A stretch of 64,000 bases of DNA from Spiroplasma taiwanense CT-1 (GTDB lineage Bacteria; Bacillota_I; Bacilli_A; Mycoplasmatales; Mycoplasmataceae). Position 1 is the stretch's first letter. Every line of letters starts with the position of its first letter. The stretch spans positions 62,001 through 126,000 of the forward strand of contig NC_021846.1 of assembly GCF_000439435.1 (NCBI RefSeq). Reading direction: 5' to 3'. This document shows, piece by piece, positions 34,293 through 45,618 of the stretch. The notes under the pieces were generated by a model. The model was not told where the DNA came from, did no database searches, and saw only the letters and a list, made by a program, of their open reading frames with translations. Position numbers and translations under genes: made by a program.

Positions 34293-35102
34293 ATGAAAGA
34301 AATTAGAGAAGTTGAAAAATTTTTAAAATCAGAATTTAATGAAAAAATAGGTATAGCAATTATACTAGGGAGTGGACTCTCAAATTTAACTATGGATTTA
34401 GAAATTATTAAGGAAATTGATTTTGAAAAAATTCCACATTTTACAAAAAGTAATATAATAGGACATGATTCAAAAATAATTCTTGCAAAGTATAAGGAAA
34501 AAATAATTCTTGCATTAAAAGGAAGATTTCATTTTTATGAGGGTTATGATATATCAAAAGTTGTTTTACCTGTTAGAGTATTTGCATTACTTGGTATAAA
34601 AAATTTAATTGTTACAAATGCATGTGGGGGAATAAGTGATTATTTAAATCCTGGAGATATCATGTTAATTGAAGATCAAATAAGCATGTTTTGTCCATCA
34701 CCATTGAGAGGTGAAAATATTAATGAATTGGGAACAAGGTTTCCTGATATGACTGAAGCTTATAATAAAGATTTACTTGAAAAAACTTTAGATATTGCAA
34801 GTAAAAATAATATTCTTTTAAAAAAAGGGATTTATGCTTTTTTTCAAGGACCAATGTATGAAACACCAGCAGAAATTAGAGCTTATAAAAATTTAGGAGC
34901 TGATGCTATTGGAATGAGTACAGTTCCTGAGGTAATCGCTGCAAATCATGCAAATATAAAAGTTTTAGGAATTAGTTTAATAACAAATAAAGCAGCAGGA
35001 CTTGGTGGAAAACTAAGTCATAATGAAGTATTGGAAATCGCACAAGCTTCAGAAAACAAATTAAAAGAACTTGTAAAGTTAATTATTGAAAAAGTATTTT
35101 AA
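34293..35102 (+). CDS. punA: Purine nucleoside phosphorylase, trimeric type
   Basis: Cleaves (deoxy)guanosine and inosine with phosphate to base plus (deoxy)ribose-1-phosphate. 269 residues, normal. ILGSGLSNL phosphate-binding loop, GRFHFYEGYDISKVVLPVRV, VTNACGGI, and the AIGMSTVPEVIAANH substrate-site region are present. AGAAAGAGG upstream of ATG. It follows the nucleoside importer and precedes deoD, forming a purine salvage cluster. Confidence 0.95.
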   Translation: MKEIREVEKFLKSEFNEKIGIAIILGSGLSNLTMDLEIIKEIDFEKIPHFTKSNIIGHDSKIILAKYKEKIILALKGRFHFYEGYDISKVVLPVRVFALLGIKNLIVTNACGGISDYLNPGDIMLIEDQISMFCPSPLRGENINELGTRFPDMTEAYNKDLLEKTLDIASKNNILLKKGIYAFFQGPMYETPAEIRAYKNLGADAIGMSTVPEVIAANHANIKVLGISLITNKAAGLGGKLSHNEVLEIAQASENKLKELVKLIIEKVF

Positions 35103-35140
35103 ATGATAATATATTTTTAGTTAAAAAAGGAGTAATTAAA

Positions 35141-35845
35141 ATGACACCACACATTAGTGCTCAGAAAAATCAAATAGCAAAAATTGTTTTAATGCCAGGT
35201 GATCCATTAAGAGCAAAAAAAATTGCAGAGACATATTTAGAAAACCCAAAATTAGTTAGTCAAGTTAGAAATATGTTATTCTATACTGGAAATTATAAAG
35301 GAATTGAAATAACAGTTGCTGGTAGTGGGATGGGATGTCCAAGCATAGGAATTTATTCATATGAATTATTTAAATTTTATGATGTAGATTATATTATTAG
35401 AATTGGTTCAGCAGGAAGTTATTCAGAAAATATTAATGTATATGATATATATAATGTAAAAGAAGCTTTTGGAGAAAGTGATTTTGCAAAAATTTGTGCA
35501 GGAGTGGATTCAAGAATATTATCATCTGGAAAAGATTTATTTGAAAAAATTGAAGAAATTGCTCAGAAAAATGAAATTAAAACTTTTACAGGTATAGCTC
35601 ATTCTTCAGATGTTTTTTATAGATTAGAAAATTCTGTTGAATTTGCAAAAAAAAATAATTTGGATGTTGTGGAAATGGAATCATATGCACTTTTTGCGAC
35701 TGCAATTGCAACAAATAAACAAGCTGCTTGTTTATTAACTATTTCTGATAGTTTTATTACAAAAGAAGTTACAACTGCTGAAGAAAGACAAAATAATTTT
35801 ATGAAAATGGTAGAATTAGCTTTAGCGACTGCAATTGAATTATAA
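35141..35845 (+). CDS. deoD: Purine nucleoside phosphorylase, hexameric DeoD type
   Basis: Second phosphorylase, of the DeoD family, which also accepts adenosine. 234 residues. MPGDPLRAKKIAETYL, AGSGMGCPSIGIYSYELF and VVEMESYALFA (ribose-binding Met-Glu) are conserved, and the catalytic Asp region SDSF is present. AAAGGAG 9 nt before ATG. Having both types widens the range of nucleosides that can be salvaged. Ends at a strong terminator. Confidence 0.96.
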   Translation: MTPHISAQKNQIAKIVLMPGDPLRAKKIAETYLENPKLVSQVRNMLFYTGNYKGIEITVAGSGMGCPSIGIYSYELFKFYDVDYIIRIGSAGSYSENINVYDIYNVKEAFGESDFAKICAGVDSRILSSGKDLFEKIEEIAQKNEIKTFTGIAHSSDVFYRLENSVEFAKKNNLDVVEMESYALFATAIATNKQAACLLTISDSFITKEVTTAEERQNNFMKMVELALATAIEL

Positions 35846-35863
35846 TTTAAAATTATTTTTAAT

Positions 35864-35910
35864 AAAAAAATCAAATATTTTTCTAATTTGGAAAAATATT
35901 TGATTTTTTT
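35864..35910 (+). terminator. Strong terminator after deoD
   Basis: 20-bp inverted repeat (AAATCAAATATTTTTC / GAAAAATATTTGATTT plus A/T runs). Confidence 0.92.
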
Positions 35911-35950
35911 AAATTATTATGAAAAAAATCTTTTATCTATAAATATATAT

Positions 35951-35956
35951 TATAAT
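35951..35956 (+). promoter_or_regulatory. tsaD promoter -10
   Basis: TATAAT, 28 nt before the tsaD ATG and 21 nt before its AGGAGG. Confidence 0.5.
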
Positions 35957-35983
35957 TTAAGTGTCTAATTATAGGAGGAAAGT

Positions 35984-36946
35984 ATGAAAATTTTGGCAAT
36001 TGAATCTAGTTGTGATGAATTTAGTGTTTCAATAATGATTAATGGAAAAATATTTTCAAATATTATTTCTAGTCAAATAGATGATCATGCAAAATATGGT
36101 GGAGTAATACCTGAACTTGCTTCTAGACTACATGTAAAAAATTTTCACTGAGTATTGAGTAAAGCTTTAAAAGAAAGTGACGTAAAACTTGAAGAAATTG
36201 ATCAAATAGCATATACTTCAAATCCTGGTCTTATAGGAAGTTTAATTATTGGGAAATTAGTTGCACAAACTATTGCAAGTTACTTAAATAAACCAATTAT
36301 GGATTTAAATCATATTCAAGGACATATCTATGCAGCAAATATTGATGAAAAATTTGATTATCCTGTTCTTGCTTTAGTTGTAAGCGGGGGGCACACACAA
36401 ATTCAATATATAAAAGAGCCATTGAATTTTGAAATAATTGGAACAACCCAGGATGATGCTGTTGGAGAATGTTATGATAAGGTAGCTAGAGTTTTAGGGT
36501 TGGAATACCCGGGCGGACCAAAAATTGATGAATTAGCTCAAATTGGAAATAGTTCAAAATATACACTTCCAATCCCAAAGCAAGATGGTAGTTTAGATTT
36601 TTCATTTTCGGGATTGAAAACAGCAAGTCTAAATTTAATAAATAAATTAAAACTAAATAATCAGGAAATAAATATAAATGATTTTTGTGCAAGTTTTCAA
36701 AAAACAGCAATTGCGTCATTAATAAATAAATTAGAAAAGGCAATTATTAAATATAATCCAAAAACTTTAACTGTTGTTGGAGGAGTTAGTGCAAATAAAA
36801 GTTTAAGAATAGATTTTTTTTCCATTGGAAAGAAGTATAATATTAATAAACTTATTTTACCAAATTTATCATATTGTACAGATAATGCAGCAATGATAGC
36901 TGAATTATGTAATCAATATTTAATGAAAAAGATAAATATTAAATAA
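35984..36946 (+). CDS. tsaD: tRNA threonylcarbamoyladenosine synthesis protein TsaD
   Basis: TsaD transfers the threonylcarbamoyl group to A37 of ANN-decoding tRNAs, with TsaB and TsaE. 320 residues. [24 protein letters not shown], the metal-binding [15 protein letters not shown] and FSGLKTA are all conserved. TGA is Trp at 36149. ATAGGAGGAAAGT gives a strong ribosome site. The RpiR gene follows after 17 nt. Confidence 0.96.
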
Positions 36947-36963
36947 AAATTGGAGGTATAGAT

Positions 36964-37743
36964 ATGAGATCTTTTTTGAGCAAATTAACTACTATTGATG
37001 AAAAGGATTTAACAATCAAAGAAAAAAAAATAGTTGAGTATATTAAAAATAATTTAAAAGAAATTGTAGATACAAATATGAAGATTGAAAGAATGGCACA
37101 AGAAGCTGGAACAGGTTATAGTGCTATTTATGGTTTATTAAAAAAATTAAATATTAAAGGATTTAGAGATTTTGCAATTTCTTTAGCAAATGATGCAGAA
37201 AATCAAGAAATTAATGTTGCAAAAAATGATGAAAATGTTGTTGCAGGTTATATTAATATAATTAAACAAAATTATGCGCTTATTGAAAAGAGATCTATTT
37301 TTGATACATTAAATGTAATTAAAAATGCAAACAGAATATTTTTTTGTTATTGAGAAAATCTTTTAGCAGGTCCTACTCAAGAATTATCAAATTTTTTCTA
37401 TAAAAATAGTTATAATACATTTTTATTAGATAGTGATCAAGAAACTTTAAGACAAAGAATCAAATCTTCAAAAGAAAATGATGTTTTTATTTTCTTTACA
37501 AGATATGGAAATTCTACAAGATTAGATAATTTTATAGAAATAATTGGAAAATTAAATAGAAAAATAATTTATATTTCTGGTAAAATTGCAAATCCTGATG
37601 TCACAAAATATTTATCTTCAATTCATACACTAATTGTTGATAATCCAGATCAAACAATATATAAAGGTTATATTTCACATTCAGTTCCTTTTAATTATTT
37701 TAATGATTTATTAATTTATCATTATTTAAATTCAAATATATAG
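36964..37743 (+). CDS. RpiR-family transcriptional regulator
   Basis: 259 residues: N-terminal HTH_6 (residues 1-80; TGYSAIYGLLKKLNIKGFRDF) and a C-terminal SIS sugar-phosphate-binding domain (125-240; FTRYGNSTRLDNFIEIIGKL). One TGA Trp codon at 37351. Unlike the copy at 8368 it is intact. It is 3 nt upstream of manA in the same frame and probably regulates hexose-phosphate use, such as manA. Confidence 0.88.
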
Positions 37744-37746
37744 ATA

Positions 37747-38688
37747 ATGGCCTTAGATAATAAAATAATTAAACTATCTCCTTTTTTTTCTAAAAAAATT
37801 TGAGGAGGAAATAAATTAAAAGAACTTGGTTTTAATATACCATCAGATGACATAGGAGAAGCATGAGTTATTTCAGCACATGAAAATGGAATGTCCTTTT
37901 TGAAATCAAATAAAAATATTTCTTTTAAAAATTTTTTTGAGGAAAATAGAAGCTTGTTTGGAAATATAAAAGGTGATTTTCCTTTACTTTCTAAGATAAT
38001 AACAGCTAATGATTTTTTATCAGTTCAAGTTCATCCAAATGATGATTATGCTATTAAAAAACATAATTCTTTTGGTAAACCAGAAAGTTGATATATTATT
38101 GATTGCCCAGAAAATGCTAAGTTAATTTATGGACATAATGCAAATAATTTAAATGAATTTGAAACTTTAATTAAAGATAAAAATTGAAATTCTTTATTAA
38201 AAGAAATATCTGTAAAAAAGGGAGACTTTTTATATGTTGAACCAGGAAAAATTCATGCAATAACTCCTGGTGTAATTATTTATGAGTTGCAAAGATCAAG
38301 TGATATAACTTATAGATTATATGATTATGATAGGGTTGATAATGAAGGAAATGCTCGTGAATTACATATTAAAGAAATAATTGACAATATTTCAATTCCT
38401 GATTCAAAAGATATTATAATTAAAGCTAATAAAAATTTAAAATTTAATTGTGATTTCTTTTCAATTGAAAAAATTAAAGTTTCTCAATTTTTGGAATGAA
38501 AAAAACCAGAAAATTTGACATGGTACCAATTTACAGTTTTATCAGGAAATGGTATAATTAATAAAATTGATTTTAAAACAGGCGATTCAGTTTTTTGTGT
38601 TGATAAATTAGAATCTTTAAAAATTGAGGGTAATTTGGAAATATTAATCTCATGAATTGAGAGTTGTTGTTATGAAGAGAAAAAATAA
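37747..38688 (+). CDS. manA: Mannose-6-phosphate isomerase, type I cupin
   Basis: Interconverts mannose-6-phosphate and fructose-6-phosphate. 313 residues, the short Firmicutes form. Zinc-binding QVHPND (near residue 96), VEPGKIHAITPG and YELQRSSDITYRLYDYDR are all present. Start ATG lies 3 nt after the RpiR stop, and the end overlaps the hydrolase start by 17 nt. No mannose transporter was seen in the window. Confidence 0.94.
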
Positions 38689-39769
38689 AAAAACATTTTT
38701 TGCAAAAATAAACAAAGGATTAATACATTTTTATAATAGTTTGGAATTTCCTTTTTCTCCATCAAGAAAGATAATAAGAAAACAAAAAGCTAATTTAAAA
38801 AATAATTCAAATAATTACTGAGTAAAGGATCTTTTAAGAACTAATCAAATAATGAAAAAATTTTATAAGAGATCTGAATTGATAGTGAATAATTTTGAAC
38901 AAATATATGCATTTACTTTTAAATCTAGAGATGGCTTAAATTTAAGTGGATTTACTTATGAAGTAAATCCAAATTCTAATAAGTGAGTAATAGCTTGTCA
39001 TTGATTTTCGGGACATAAAAATTGAGCTTTACATCACAGTATTATTTTTACAAAAATGGGATATAATGTAATGGTTTTTGACTTTAGAGGTCATGGCTAT
39101 TCTGATAATTTTTCAACAACTTTGGGAATGAAAGAAGAAAATGATTTAATGGGTGCGGTTGACTGATTAAAAGAAAATAGAAAAATAGATTCATTAGCAC
39201 TTATGGGAACAAGCATGGGAGGCTTTGTTGTAAATTTTGCTTCTTTAAGATATGCAAAAGAATTTGAAAAATTAAACTTAAAATTTATTATTTCAGACTC
39301 TACATATGTTAGTGTATATAGTTTAATTTTGCATACTAAAAACATTTACTTAAAATTTTTGTCAAAAAAAAGGATAAAACAAATAGCAAATAAAGTTATT
39401 GATAAAAATAATAAATATGAAGACGCTTTTGATTTTTATGATGTCAATATTTTGAAAACTATTGATAAAATGAAAAATCCTGTATTTTTTCCAACACTTT
39501 TTTTTCATTCAATTGATGATAAAGTAACTGCTGTATCAGATACTTATGAATTAATAATTAAAAGAAAATTTCAAGAAGATGATCATTTAATATTTAATTA
39601 TTGTATGCATACTCAATGTATGAGAATACATTTTAAAATCATGAATTATAAAATTGCTGAATTTATTTTAAAATTTAATAAAGATAAAACATTATTTGAT
39701 AAAGTAGTTAGTGATTGAGAGCTTTTAGTTTTTGATAAAAAAGATATAAATTCAATAAAGTTAAAATAA
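38672..39769 (+). CDS. Alpha/beta hydrolase, likely membrane-associated lipase/esterase
   Basis: 365 residues. A basic N-terminal stretch with an amphipathic segment (residues 10-60) precedes the hydrolase core. Oxyanion region HWFSGH, VFDFRGHGYSD, nucleophile elbow GTSMGG and an acid-site candidate HSIDDKVTAV are seen; a His near HTQCMR could complete the triad. TGA reads as Trp at several sites. Substrate unknown; homologues in mollicutes are annotated as lysophospholipases or esterases. Overlaps manA and ends at a palindromic terminator. Confidence 0.85.
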
Positions 39770-39797
39770 AAAAATATTAAATTTAATATTTTTTTAT
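39766..39797. terminator. Palindromic terminator after hydrolase gene
   Basis: Perfect 32-nt A/T palindrome (ATAAAAAAATATTAAA and its complement), directly after the stop. Confidence 0.85.
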
Positions 39798-39878
39798 TTT
39801 AAAAACATTTTATTATTATAAAATAAATTGCTTTTTTTTAAAAATTTTAGATAATATTTCCGAAAAGGAAATAAAATT

Positions 39879-42356
39879 TTGAAAAATCTATTCAAAGAAG
39901 AAACTGTCTTTTTAGATATTGATTTAAAAACAAAAGATGAAGTTTTAGCATTTATTTAAAGAAAAGCTTTTGAATTAGATATTGTTTTAAATGAAGAAGA
40001 TTTATTTAAAGGTTTTTTAAAAAGAGAAGAAGAAATTTCAACAGCTTTTGAAGATGAATTTGCTATTCCAAATGCAAAATTGAATTCAATTAAAGAACCT
40101 TCAATTATTTGTATAAGAACTAAAAAAGCAATTGAATGAAATTCATTGGATGGTCTTCCCACCAGTGTGATTATAGCTTTAATTATTCCAAATAATGCGG
40201 TAGCTCAACATTTAGAAATTTTGAGTAAAACTGCTGTCAAGTTAATGAATGATGAATTAAGAAATAAATTAAAAATTGCAAAAACACCAAAAAAATTTGT
40301 TGATTTATTAAGTTATAAAAAAGAAGAAATTAATTTAAAAATTAACTTAAACGAAAACAAATTAAAAATTATCGCTGTAACCTCATGTGTAGTAGGGGTA
40401 GCCCACACTTATATGGCAGAAGACAAATTATTAAGAGAACTTTCAAAAAAAGGTCATAATATTAGAGTTGAAACTCAGGGTTCAAAAGGAGTTGGAACAG
40501 AACTTACTCAACAAGAAATTAAAGAAGCTGATATAGTAATAATTATTGCAGCTGATACAAAAGTTGATTTAAGTCGTTTTAGTGGAAAAAGATTATATTC
40601 AACTAATGTTGCAAGAACCATTAAGGAACCTTTAAAATTACTTGAAGATGCTTTAAAAAAAGGCACAATTCAAGAAAAAATTGATTTTACAAATTCTAGA
40701 GGAACTTCAAAAACAAAACAAGGAACATTGCAACATATTTTAGCTGGAATTTTATATATGATTTCAATAATAATATTGGGAGGTATTTGTTTAGCATTTT
40801 CTTTGGGAATAGCAAAAGCAATTTGAGGACCTGAGGCTGGAACAAAGGGTCCAAATATAGGGACAACTGAAAACCCTATTTATCAGTATCCATGGAATCC
40901 TTTGGCAATTTTAGAAATGATTGGTGGTGCATCATTTACATTGATGATTCCAATTCTTTCTGGTTTTATTGGTAATTCCATTGCAGGAAGAGCAGCATTA
41001 ACTCCAGCAATGCTTGGTGGCTTTATTGGAAATAGTGCATCAAATTTTATGCCAATGCCAGGAATGGAAAATGTACAAACTCCAATGGGATTTATTGGTG
41101 CAATTTTAACAGGATTACTTGTAGGATATTATGTTAGATGAGTAAATACTTGAAATATTCCAAAAACACTTCAAGCAGCAATGCCAATATTTTTTATACC
41201 ATTAACAGCAGGAATAGGAATTTGTATACTATTTATGTATGTTATTGGAGGACCATTGGTTATGTTATGGGAAAATTTTCAAATTTTATTGAAAATTCAT
41301 ACACTAATCCAAATTTTGAAGTAGGAATAGCATTGATTTTAGGAATTTTAATTTGTGCAATGGCATCATTTGACATGGGTGGACCAATTAATAAAATAGC
41401 ATTTGTAACTTGTTCTGCATTAATAACCCAAAAAATTTATTATCCAATGGGAACAATGGCAGCAGCAATTCCAGTTGCTCCTTTAGGAATGGGAATTAGT
41501 GCATTAGTTTTTAAAAGATTTTTTAGTCAAGAAGAAAGAGGAATGGGAACTGCTGCAATTATTATGGGTACAATTGGAATCTCAGAAGGAGCTATACCAT
41601 TTGCAATTCGAGATCCAAAAAAAGCAATTATATGTAATGTGCTTGGTGGAATGGTTGCAGGAGCAATTGCAGGAGCATTTAAAATAGAAGATTTTGCAGC
41701 ACATGGGGGACCCTATTGTTGCATTTTTAGGAGCCGTTCCTTATGGTTCTCAAATTGCAATTTATTTCATTTCGGTGGGTGTAGGAGTTGCTTTAACAGT
41801 ATTTTCATATGGTTTACTTTTAATAGCAAGTCAAGGAAAAATAGGCTTTGTAAAAGAAGCACACCTAAAAAATATAGAAAAAATTAATAATAATTGAGCT
41901 GAAAAAATTACAGAATTAAAAAATGAAATTTCATTAAAAAAAGATAAGTTAAAATTATCAAAAATTGATAATGAAAAACAAAAGATTTATGAGGAAATTC
42001 AAAAATTAAAAAATGAAATTAATGACTATAAAAAAAATAGAAGGCAAGAAATTAATAAAGCAAAGTTAGTATTAAATTCTTTAAAAAATGAGGAATCTAA
42101 GTTTGTAAAAACTCAAAAACAAAATTTGATGGAGTTTAAAAAAAATGAACTAAAATTAAAAAATGAGTTAATTCAAAATTTAGTGAAACAAAAAACTGAA
42201 AAAATATCAAATTTAGATAAATATCAGAAAAAAGAATATTTATCTAAATTTAAAAATAATATTGAAAAAATTAAGGAAAAATATAATAGTAATATAATTA
42301 ATAAAAATATTTCCTTAAGAAAAGAGTTTGTAAATAGTTATAATAATAAATTTTAA
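39879..42356 (+). pseudogene. PTS fructose-type EIIABC, broken
   Basis: All three domains can be read. EIIA (39879-40320) has an in-frame TAA at 39957, and its phosphorylated His is Asn (IPNAK, codon 40071). EIIB keeps its Cys (VTSCVVGVAHTYMAE, codon 40386). EIIC is open until near 41260, where the frame shifts, and shifts back near 41708 (GGPYCC for GGPIVAFLGAVP). A Lys/Glu-rich coiled-coil tail of about 155 residues ends the gene. TTG start with AAAAGGAA upstream. Nonsense codon, lost active His and two frameshifts together make function very unlikely. Confidence 0.88.
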
Positions 42357-42433
42357 ATATTTAAAAAATAGGTTTTACTTATTTTTTTTATTTTAGAATA
42401 TATAATATATTTATATAAAAGGAGAAAATTAAA

Positions 42434-43801
42434 ATGAAAGATATAAAAGAAATCTTTGAGTCGTATTTAAAATTAGTTGAAAATCAAATTACTTTTATTG
42501 GAAGGGTTAGAAGTCATAGGCAAAGTAAAGTGGTTTCTTTTTTAGTTTTAAATGATGGAACAACAATTAATGATATTCAAGTTGTTTATAAAAACGATAT
42601 AGAAAATTATGATTTAGTATCACAAGGTAGAGTAAGTTCAATTTTTGAAGTTACTGGAAATTTAATTTTAACTTCTGGTAAGCCTCAACCTTTTGAAATT
42701 CAAGCAACAAAAATTAATTTATTAGATCAGTCTATTGAAGAATACCCTTTGCAGAAAAAAGAACATTCACAAGAATTTTTACGTGAAATTGCTCATTTAC
42801 GTGCAAGAACAAAAACTTTTCAAGCAATCTTTAAAATAAGATCTTCTGCAGCTTTTGCAATTCATAAATTTTTTCAAGAAAAAAATTTTGTTTATGTCAA
42901 CTCTCCAATAATTACTGAAAATGATGCTGAAGGTGCAGGTGAAGCTTTTGTTGTAACAACAAGAACTGATGGAAAATATAGTCAAGATTTTTTTGGGAAA
43001 AAAGCAGCTTTAACTGTATCAGGTCAATTGAATGCTGAAGCATATGCGCAAGCTTTTAAAAATGTTTATACTTTTGGACCTACATTTAGAGCAGAAAATT
43101 CTTATACTTCAAAACACGCTGCAGAATTTTGAATGATTGAACCAGAAATGGCCTTTGTTGATTTATCTATTAACTTAGAAGTTATTGAAGAATTAATAAA
43201 ATATATTGTAAATTATTTATTTGATAATAATATTGATGAGCTAAAATTCTGTAATGATAATTTGGAAGCAGGCTTGATTGAAAAATTAAATATTCTAAGA
43301 AACTCAAACTTTGCAGTAAATTCTTATGAACAAGTAATAGAAATCTTGAAGGATGCAGTTAAAAATGGTTATGTATTTGAAGAAAATAATATTGAATTTG
43401 GCTTAGATTTAGGAACAGAACATGAGAGATATATTTGTGAAGTTGTAAATAAAAAGCCTACTTTTGTTACTAATTATCCAAAGGAAATAAAAGCATTTTA
43501 TATGAAGCAAAATAGTGATAATAGAACAGTTGCAGCAGCAGATTTATTAGTTCCAGGAATTGGTGAATTAGTTGGTGGAAGTCAAAGAGAAGATAACTAT
43601 GAAAAGTTAATAAAAAGATCAGAGGAAATGGGCATGAATCCAAAAGATTTATGATGATATAATGATTTAAGAAAATATGGTTATTATAAGTCTTCTGGAT
43701 TTGGTTTAGGTTTTGAAAGATTAATCATGTATGTAACAGGAGCAAGTAATATAAGAGATGTAATTCCTTTTCCAAGAACTCCAAAAAATTTATTTTTTTA
43801 A
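42434..43801 (+). CDS. asnS: Asparaginyl-tRNA synthetase
   Basis: Class IIb synthetase charging tRNA-Asn. 455 residues. N-terminal OB-fold (residues 15-105), motif 2 [26 protein letters not shown], and motif 3 [16 protein letters not shown] are intact; the ending [11 protein letters not shown] is typical. TGA is Trp at 43130, 43652 and 43655. AAGGAG lies 9 nt before ATG. An imperfect hairpin with a T-run follows (about 43802-43840). Confidence 0.97.
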
Positions 43802-43840
43802 TAAAAAAATAAATGGAAAATTTACTATTTTTTTTATTTC
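43802..43840 (+). terminator. Probable terminator after asnS
   Basis: AAATAAAT / ATTTACTATTT imperfect stem with A-run before and T-run after. Confidence 0.5.
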
Positions 43841-43926
43841 AAATTAGATAATATTATTTCTTTTTAAAATATTAAATTTATGCTATTTTTTTTGGTGTAA
43901 AATTATACTAGTCAGGAGGGAATAGT

Positions 43927-44892
43927 ATGCTAATTTCATTTGTATTGGTTTATCAAGAGTTTGGGAATAAAGTTAAAGAGACAATAGATAGCATAAAAAA
44001 ACAGACAGATAATGATTATGAAATTATTTTAGTTTGTGACAGAACTATTGAAGATAATTCAAAAGATGAATGATTAAAAGAATTATTTTGAAATAATTCA
44101 AACATAAAATTAGTTTTTAATAATTCAATTCAAGGGGCCTCAGTTTCTTGAAATACAGGCATTGATTTAGCTGAGGGAGAATATATTAAATTTATTGCTC
44201 AAGGTAATATACTAAATCCTGACTTCGTTGAAACTATTAAAAAGGAATTAAATAATTTTAAAGAAAGAGAAATTGATTTAGTTGAATATACAGTTAACTT
44301 AACAGGAAGTGTTCATATTGATACTTTAACATATTTAGAAAAAGGAAAAATTTATAATTTATCTTCTGAATTTGATCCATTTGCTTATGTAAATGTTGTA
44401 CTATACAATAAATTATTTAAGGCTAAAATTTTAAATGAGTTTGGTTTTAAATTTAGAAGATTTGTTAGATTTGATTTATTATTTGTATACAAAGTTTTAG
44501 GGCAAACAAATTCATACTTATTTTTAGATACAAAGCCACTCGGTACTGTTAATATTGGACCAGTTTCATATTCAGTTTTTGATGTTGTAAATCAATGAAA
44601 TCATATATTAAACTATTATAGAAGAATTGGAAAATTTAAACAGTTAAAAGATTATTTAAATTATTCTTATTATAAGGTTTTGATTCATTTGTGATTATGA
44701 GAAATTAGAACATATGATAATAAAATATTAATTAAAAAGGCAACAGCTTTTGCAAATAGAAAATTTGAAGATAAAAGAGATGATTTTTTAAAAAATAATA
44801 TTATTTTTAAAAAGACAAATGATGAAAGATTTAAAGAAATAGTTAATAACTTTGGTACCTATATAAAAGAAAATCTAAAGAGAGCAAAATAA
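43927..44892 (+). CDS. Glycosyltransferase family 2 protein
   Basis: 321 residues. The N-terminal GT-A fold has ISFVLVYQEFGNKVKETIDSIKKQT, a weak DXD-like region, and SWNTGIDLAEGEYIKFI at the usual acceptor-side position. TGA reads as Trp many times. Such enzymes build glycolipids or capsular polymer; the acceptor here is not known. Promoter -10 TATACT at 43904-43909 and TCAGGAGGG ribosome site. The RDD gene follows after 15 nt, so they are probably co-transcribed. Confidence 0.85.
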
Positions 44893-44907
44893 ATTAAGGT
44901 GACTTAA

Positions 44908-45618
44908 ATGGTACAAAAAAATTTAAAATTAAAAAAACAAAAAAATTCTTCATATAATTTGGTTAAACCTCATTTGGGAAGAATTTTTTTTGCTAGATTA
45001 TTTGATCTTATCTTATGCTCCATTCCAAATTTTATTTTATTATTTTTTTATAAAATATCTGATTGACAAAGTGCTTTAATAAATATTTCGGTAAGTCAAA
45101 TTTTTATATTTTTATATTTTGTTATTATTCCATTTTTATTAAAGGGAAATACAATAGGCAAAAAATTGTTTCATTTAAAATTAGTAAACATCCAAAATCA
45201 AAAAATAAAAATTTCAAATATATTTCTAAGAGAGTTGTATTTTTTATATATTCCATTATTATTTCAATTAGTATGTCAAATAATTTCAATAATAATTTTT
45301 GCAAATTTTTCTCCAGGTAATAATAATCAAAACGAAAATGGATGAACAATTGCAAATATAATTCAGAATATAGGATATACATTTTGTGGAATTTGATTTT
45401 TGTATATTCCTTTAACAATTTATTTGCAAAAAGATAAACTTTCTTCAATAGATTTAAAATTAAAATTAAGAGTGTTTTTCTTAGAGAAAATACTTGTCAA
45501 AAATCAAAAAGTTGATATAGAAGGAAAAAAAGTAAATCATATTCATTTAGAAAATGATTTACCTGGAAATGTTAATATTAAAGAAATAGAAAAACTTATT
45601 GGTGAGAATAATGAATAA
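44908..45618 (+). CDS. RDD-family membrane protein
   Basis: 236 residues. RDD signature: Arg and Asp in ARLFDLIL on helix 1 and Asp-equivalent region in KGNTIGKKLFHLKLVN between helices. Three to four membrane segments and a soluble C-terminal tail of about 50 residues. RDD proteins are proposed ion exchangers or stress proteins, but the function is not settled. AAGGTGA precedes the ATG. Overlaps the following serine hydrolase gene by 8 nt. Confidence 0.82.

Noticed and set aside
41138-41300. Possible separate gene starting in the fructose EIIC region
   Set aside because: It is the second reading frame of the same EIIC after a frameshift; the protein motifs continue across the junction.
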